From Theristus sp. LFF4_11 (Eukaryota; Nematoda; Chromadorea; Monhysterida; Xyalidae), in NCBI GenBank assembly GCA_030248135.1, contig JASANC010002070.1, forward strand, positions 1-64,000: a DNA stretch of 64,000 nucleotides, read 5' to 3'. Shown here in pieces: positions 61,242 through 64,000 of the stretch (position 1 is its first letter; every line of letters begins with the position of its first letter). The notes under the pieces were generated by a model. That model was given only the letters and a program-made list of their open reading frames with translations, was not told the DNA's origin and searched no databases. The position numbers and the translations under genes were made by a program.

Positions 61242-64000
61242 ATGAGTTTACTGCAACATAAGAAACCGACGCCGAAAGCTTCACCATCGCGCAACAATGG
61301 ACAACGAGCGTTGGACATGGAGCCGCCGGGCAGCAGCGGCATGGACAAGCCGCCATCAACTGCGGACACGGCGGGCGCCAGCTATGGCAACAATCGGGTG
61401 CACCCGAGCAATCCGGGCACCGCCGTCAGCAGCAGGCCGGTCAGTGTGTCCACGGGGGGTAGCTCGCAGCCTGCGTGGTAGCGTGTTAGACTCTAGTCTG
61501 TGCGTTCGGGGGATCGCGCCCCGCCGAGGGGTGTATAGGCAAATGATGACAGAAAACTCGATGAACGCCCTAGTCGACGGCGTTCTGCTTTCTGGATTAG
61601 CCCTGGCTGAAAACATCGCCTAAAATCACCGTTCGTTCGCTTCTAGACATTCTTCACCATTTTCATTCCAAATCTCATGACACCCCACAAGAGTTGCGTA
61701 AAACGTGGCATAGGTGTGAAATCAAGGGTTGTGTGAAAATGTTTGGACAAACGGGTCTGAATCTCTCACCTTTATGTTTTCCACGTTTACGCCATTAATA
61801 TTTGTCATCGGTCATGTTTGTTTTTGCGTTTTCAACCGCATCAAAACAACCTAAAGATAATTCAAAATTTCCATCACCAATGCAATTTCTAAAAAAAACC
61901 ACAACGTTCTCATTCCGACACCACAGCTGACCAGAAAGTCGCGTCTGACGACGACGGAGGAGGGCGAGTGCCGCTGGTGGCTGATGTGGCTGATCGTGGC
62001 AGCGATCGCGTTCAGCCTCGGTCTCATCATCGGCGCGCTGCTCGAGTCCACCGCGCTGCGTCTGTTCAGCGCTGCCTGTCCGTCGTTGGGCGCCGGTGCG
62101 CTCAGCGTTTCGGTTTTTTGTTCATTTTGTAAATGTCATACACTGGTTGCCGTGATCCTTTGGTAATATTCGATACATGTGCAGTCATACTGTATGTCTC
62201 TTCTATCGCCGTTGTTGCATTCTATCGTTGAATCACGGTTTTTCATACCGTTTACCGTCGAAGTGTAAATTATTGGCTATCAAGCTACATGTTGGTTGGG
62301 CGCTGCGGTGGAGGTGGAGTCTGTCCTGCATAAAAAGCAAGCGTCACGTGATCACCAACCAATCAGCTGATAGCCTATAATTTAGAGTTCGACTGTAGAA
62401 ACTAGAAAAACAGGTGTTCGAAAAAGTACAATGCGTCTCGTCACAATTCTTACGTTTTTCCAAACCAAAAACCGATTACTTTTGCTCCACCGTGTCCAAT
62501 AGATTAGACAGCGACTTGTCCGTCCCATCAAAACACTATTCCGTTTGCTTGCCGTGAGTGTGTTTTCTGCTGTGTGTCCTCCTAAGATTTTTTCTTACAG
62601 CTTGCAGTTTTACAATTTACAATTTCTGCAGCATGCACCTGTCCAAGTAGCTCGGACGAGCGAACGAAGCAGCAGACGAATGCAGCGGTTGCCGCTGCCG
62701 GCGTTGCTGGGGGGAACGCGGAGGCTGTCAACAAGGCGCCAGCACTCACCACTGGCACCACCGCCGGCGCATGGACTCAGATCACGGCACGGCCCGTTGA
62801 AGGGCCTCCAGACAGCGCATGGCAACCGTCGAACGCAGCCGGTCAGGGCCAAAATCCATTCTGGAACAACATCAACAACGTGCAAGGTCAAAACCCGGCT
62901 TGGTTCGGACAGAACGCCGCGGTGCAAGGGCAAAACCAGCAGTGGCAAAACAACCGCAACCCGGCGCCGGTGTGGCAAGGTCAGAACAGCGCGATCCAGG
63001 GTCAGAATAATGCCGCATGGGCCGGTCAAAATCCAAATTGGCCGAATTCCGGGCAGGGTCAGAATCCGTCCGGTAGCGGCCAATTTCCACCGGGCCAAAA
63101 TCCAGCGTGGCAGGGCCAACCTCAAGCAGGCCAAGGACAAAATACACCAGGCCAGAATACAGCGCGTCAGCAGTTTGTGCCAGCCTCACCGGCGACATCT
63201 CAGACTCAGTTGACCACTGCTAATAAGCAACAGGCGACTGTCGCCAACGACGTAGCCCCGCCACCAACAGGCTCAGGTGACCTTTTTGTCTGTCATGGTT
63301 TGTGTGTCTTTATGGTTCCTATCTGCCGTGTCGGTGTGCCGTGCCACTGTAGTTCTGATTGAGTTCGTCTTCAGCTTTCTATTTCTGCAGTCGTTCTTCT
63401 TTTTTTGTCACTGTCGGACTACTATTGTTGATCATTCTTTTGAAGGTTTCTGCTTCTACCATTGCTTCGAATAACACCAAAGAAATTTTAAAGTCGACAG
63501 ACATCGATTCAAATGGTAGCGGTTCACATTTCGTTTTCAGCTCCATCAAAACCAACTAAAACCAAAACCAAATGTATTTTTTTCTGGTTCTGAGACTCAA
63601 TGCGCGCACAGATTGGAAGACAGTTCCATGCTTGGCGGGGGAATTCAAAATTGGTGAAGTGACCCGAGTCCCTGAGATACGCCTGAATCACTTGGGCCAT
63701 TTTGAATCGCCGCATAAAGCATGACATTGGTCTCCATTTCCGCGTCTATGTGTACAAATGCATTGAGTGGCAGAGCCAAATTAAAAGACAATAGTTCGAG
63801 TCTAGCTTAGTTCCAATCAATTCCAGTTCAAGACCACTCCATAAAAGCATACAATTCAGCTGAGCCACTTTTTTGTCCACAGCACACTCGACCAACGCTG
63901 CCGGTGGCGCACCGATTGCAACCGGCGCCATCCAACCGAGCGACACCGCCGCAGAGCCGCCTGCCTCCCTCAGCAGCTTGCTCCCATTCGCATCGTCCAC
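61242..64000 (+). CDS. Type II membrane protein with GQN repeats (partial)
   Basis: Exons: 61242 to about 61439 (donor uncertain; stop at 61481 if unspliced), 61927-62095, 62632-63276, and 63883 to beyond the window edge. The cytosolic N-terminus (about 66 aa) is Ser/Pro-rich. One TM segment follows a Cys-Trp-Trp motif (ECRWW, then LMWLIVAAIAFSLGLIIGAL, about 84-105). The outer part has CPSL and CTCPSSSS, then a low-complexity region rich in Gly, Gln, Asn, Trp and Pro with about ten GQN-type units (GQNPAW, QGQNSA, GQNPNW, GQNTPG). The last exon is Ala/Pro/Ser-rich. Phases agree from exon 2 onward. No family is recognised; the repeat suggests a structural extracellular role, which is inference. 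A possible exon at 63446-63513 does not fit the phase. Confidence 0.6.
61562..61620 (-). repeat. Dispersed 60-bp repeat, copy 3 (inverted)
   Basis: The reverse strand reads ggcgatgttttcagccaggg, ctaatccagaaag and aacgccgtcgac, matching 40845-40906. It lies in intron 1 of the GQN gene. Confidence 0.7.
62255..62395. mobile_element. TA-flanked MITE (CAGTCGAACTCTAAATTAT family)
   Basis: The left end is eroded (CCGTCGAAGTGTAAATTAT), the right end intact (AATTTAGAGTTCGACTG then TA). It lies in intron 2 of the GQN gene. Confidence 0.85.
63593..63750 (+). repeat. Dispersed foldback repeat, copy
   Basis: agactcaatgcgcgcacag, gaattcaaaattggtgaagt, cgagtccctgagatac and gggccattttgaatcgcc, as in 14289 and 30617. 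It lies in the last visible intron of the GQN gene. Confidence 0.85.

Overview
The window is eukaryotic nuclear DNA from an invertebrate animal. Genes are split into many short exons (23 to about 1,200 nt) with GT-AG introns and TTTCAG/TTTTCAG-type acceptors. The products are animal families: nucleoporin 58, FTSJ1 tRNA methyltransferase, leprecan prolyl 3-hydroxylase, a two-pore-domain K+ channel, an RGK GTPase and a beta-4-galactosyltransferase. The acceptor style and compact introns resemble nematodes or related ecdysozoans. This is an inference, and I do not name a species.

Layout, every confident gene on the + strand: weak small gene (173-1096); NUP58 (3673-8587); FTSJ1/TRM7 (8908-11681); secreted CUB-mucin protein (12291-14244); P3H leprecan (17101-24139); a 6 kb gene-poor, transposon-rich gap; K2P channel (30220-33711); Ser/Pro-rich repeat exons that either extend the channel tail or begin the next gene (33772-35502); a gene carrying two copies of one aromatic-rich module (36369-41838); a gap (41839-46569); an RGK GTPase with a poly-Asn insertion (46570-53391); a gap; a beta-4-galactosyltransferase-like protein that has lost its catalytic motifs (57883-59707); and a type II membrane protein with Gly-Gln-Asn repeats that runs off the right edge (61242-64000). 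Exon joins were built by hand from splice sites, phase and family similarity. In NUP58, FTSJ1, P3H, the RGK gene and the galactosyltransferase-like gene, all phases close to an intact reading frame.

The genes do not form a pathway. The striking context is the load of small non-autonomous DNA transposons in introns and gaps: two hAT-like MITEs with perfect 8-bp target duplications (one splits a NUP58 coding exon), several TA-flanked Tc1/mariner-type families, a CRE-bearing family with one copy broken by a second transposon, and a mariner-like relic that still carries a transposase DNA-binding fragment.

The most promising novelties are the hAT MITE inside the NUP58 exon with an in-frame rescue acceptor, the galactosyltransferase pseudoenzyme, the RGK protein whose switch region is displaced by Asn/His repeats, the tandem-module gene, and the optional Ser/Pro tail on the K+ channel with a stop codon built into the splice donor. 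No virus genes, toxin genes or CRISPR arrays were seen.
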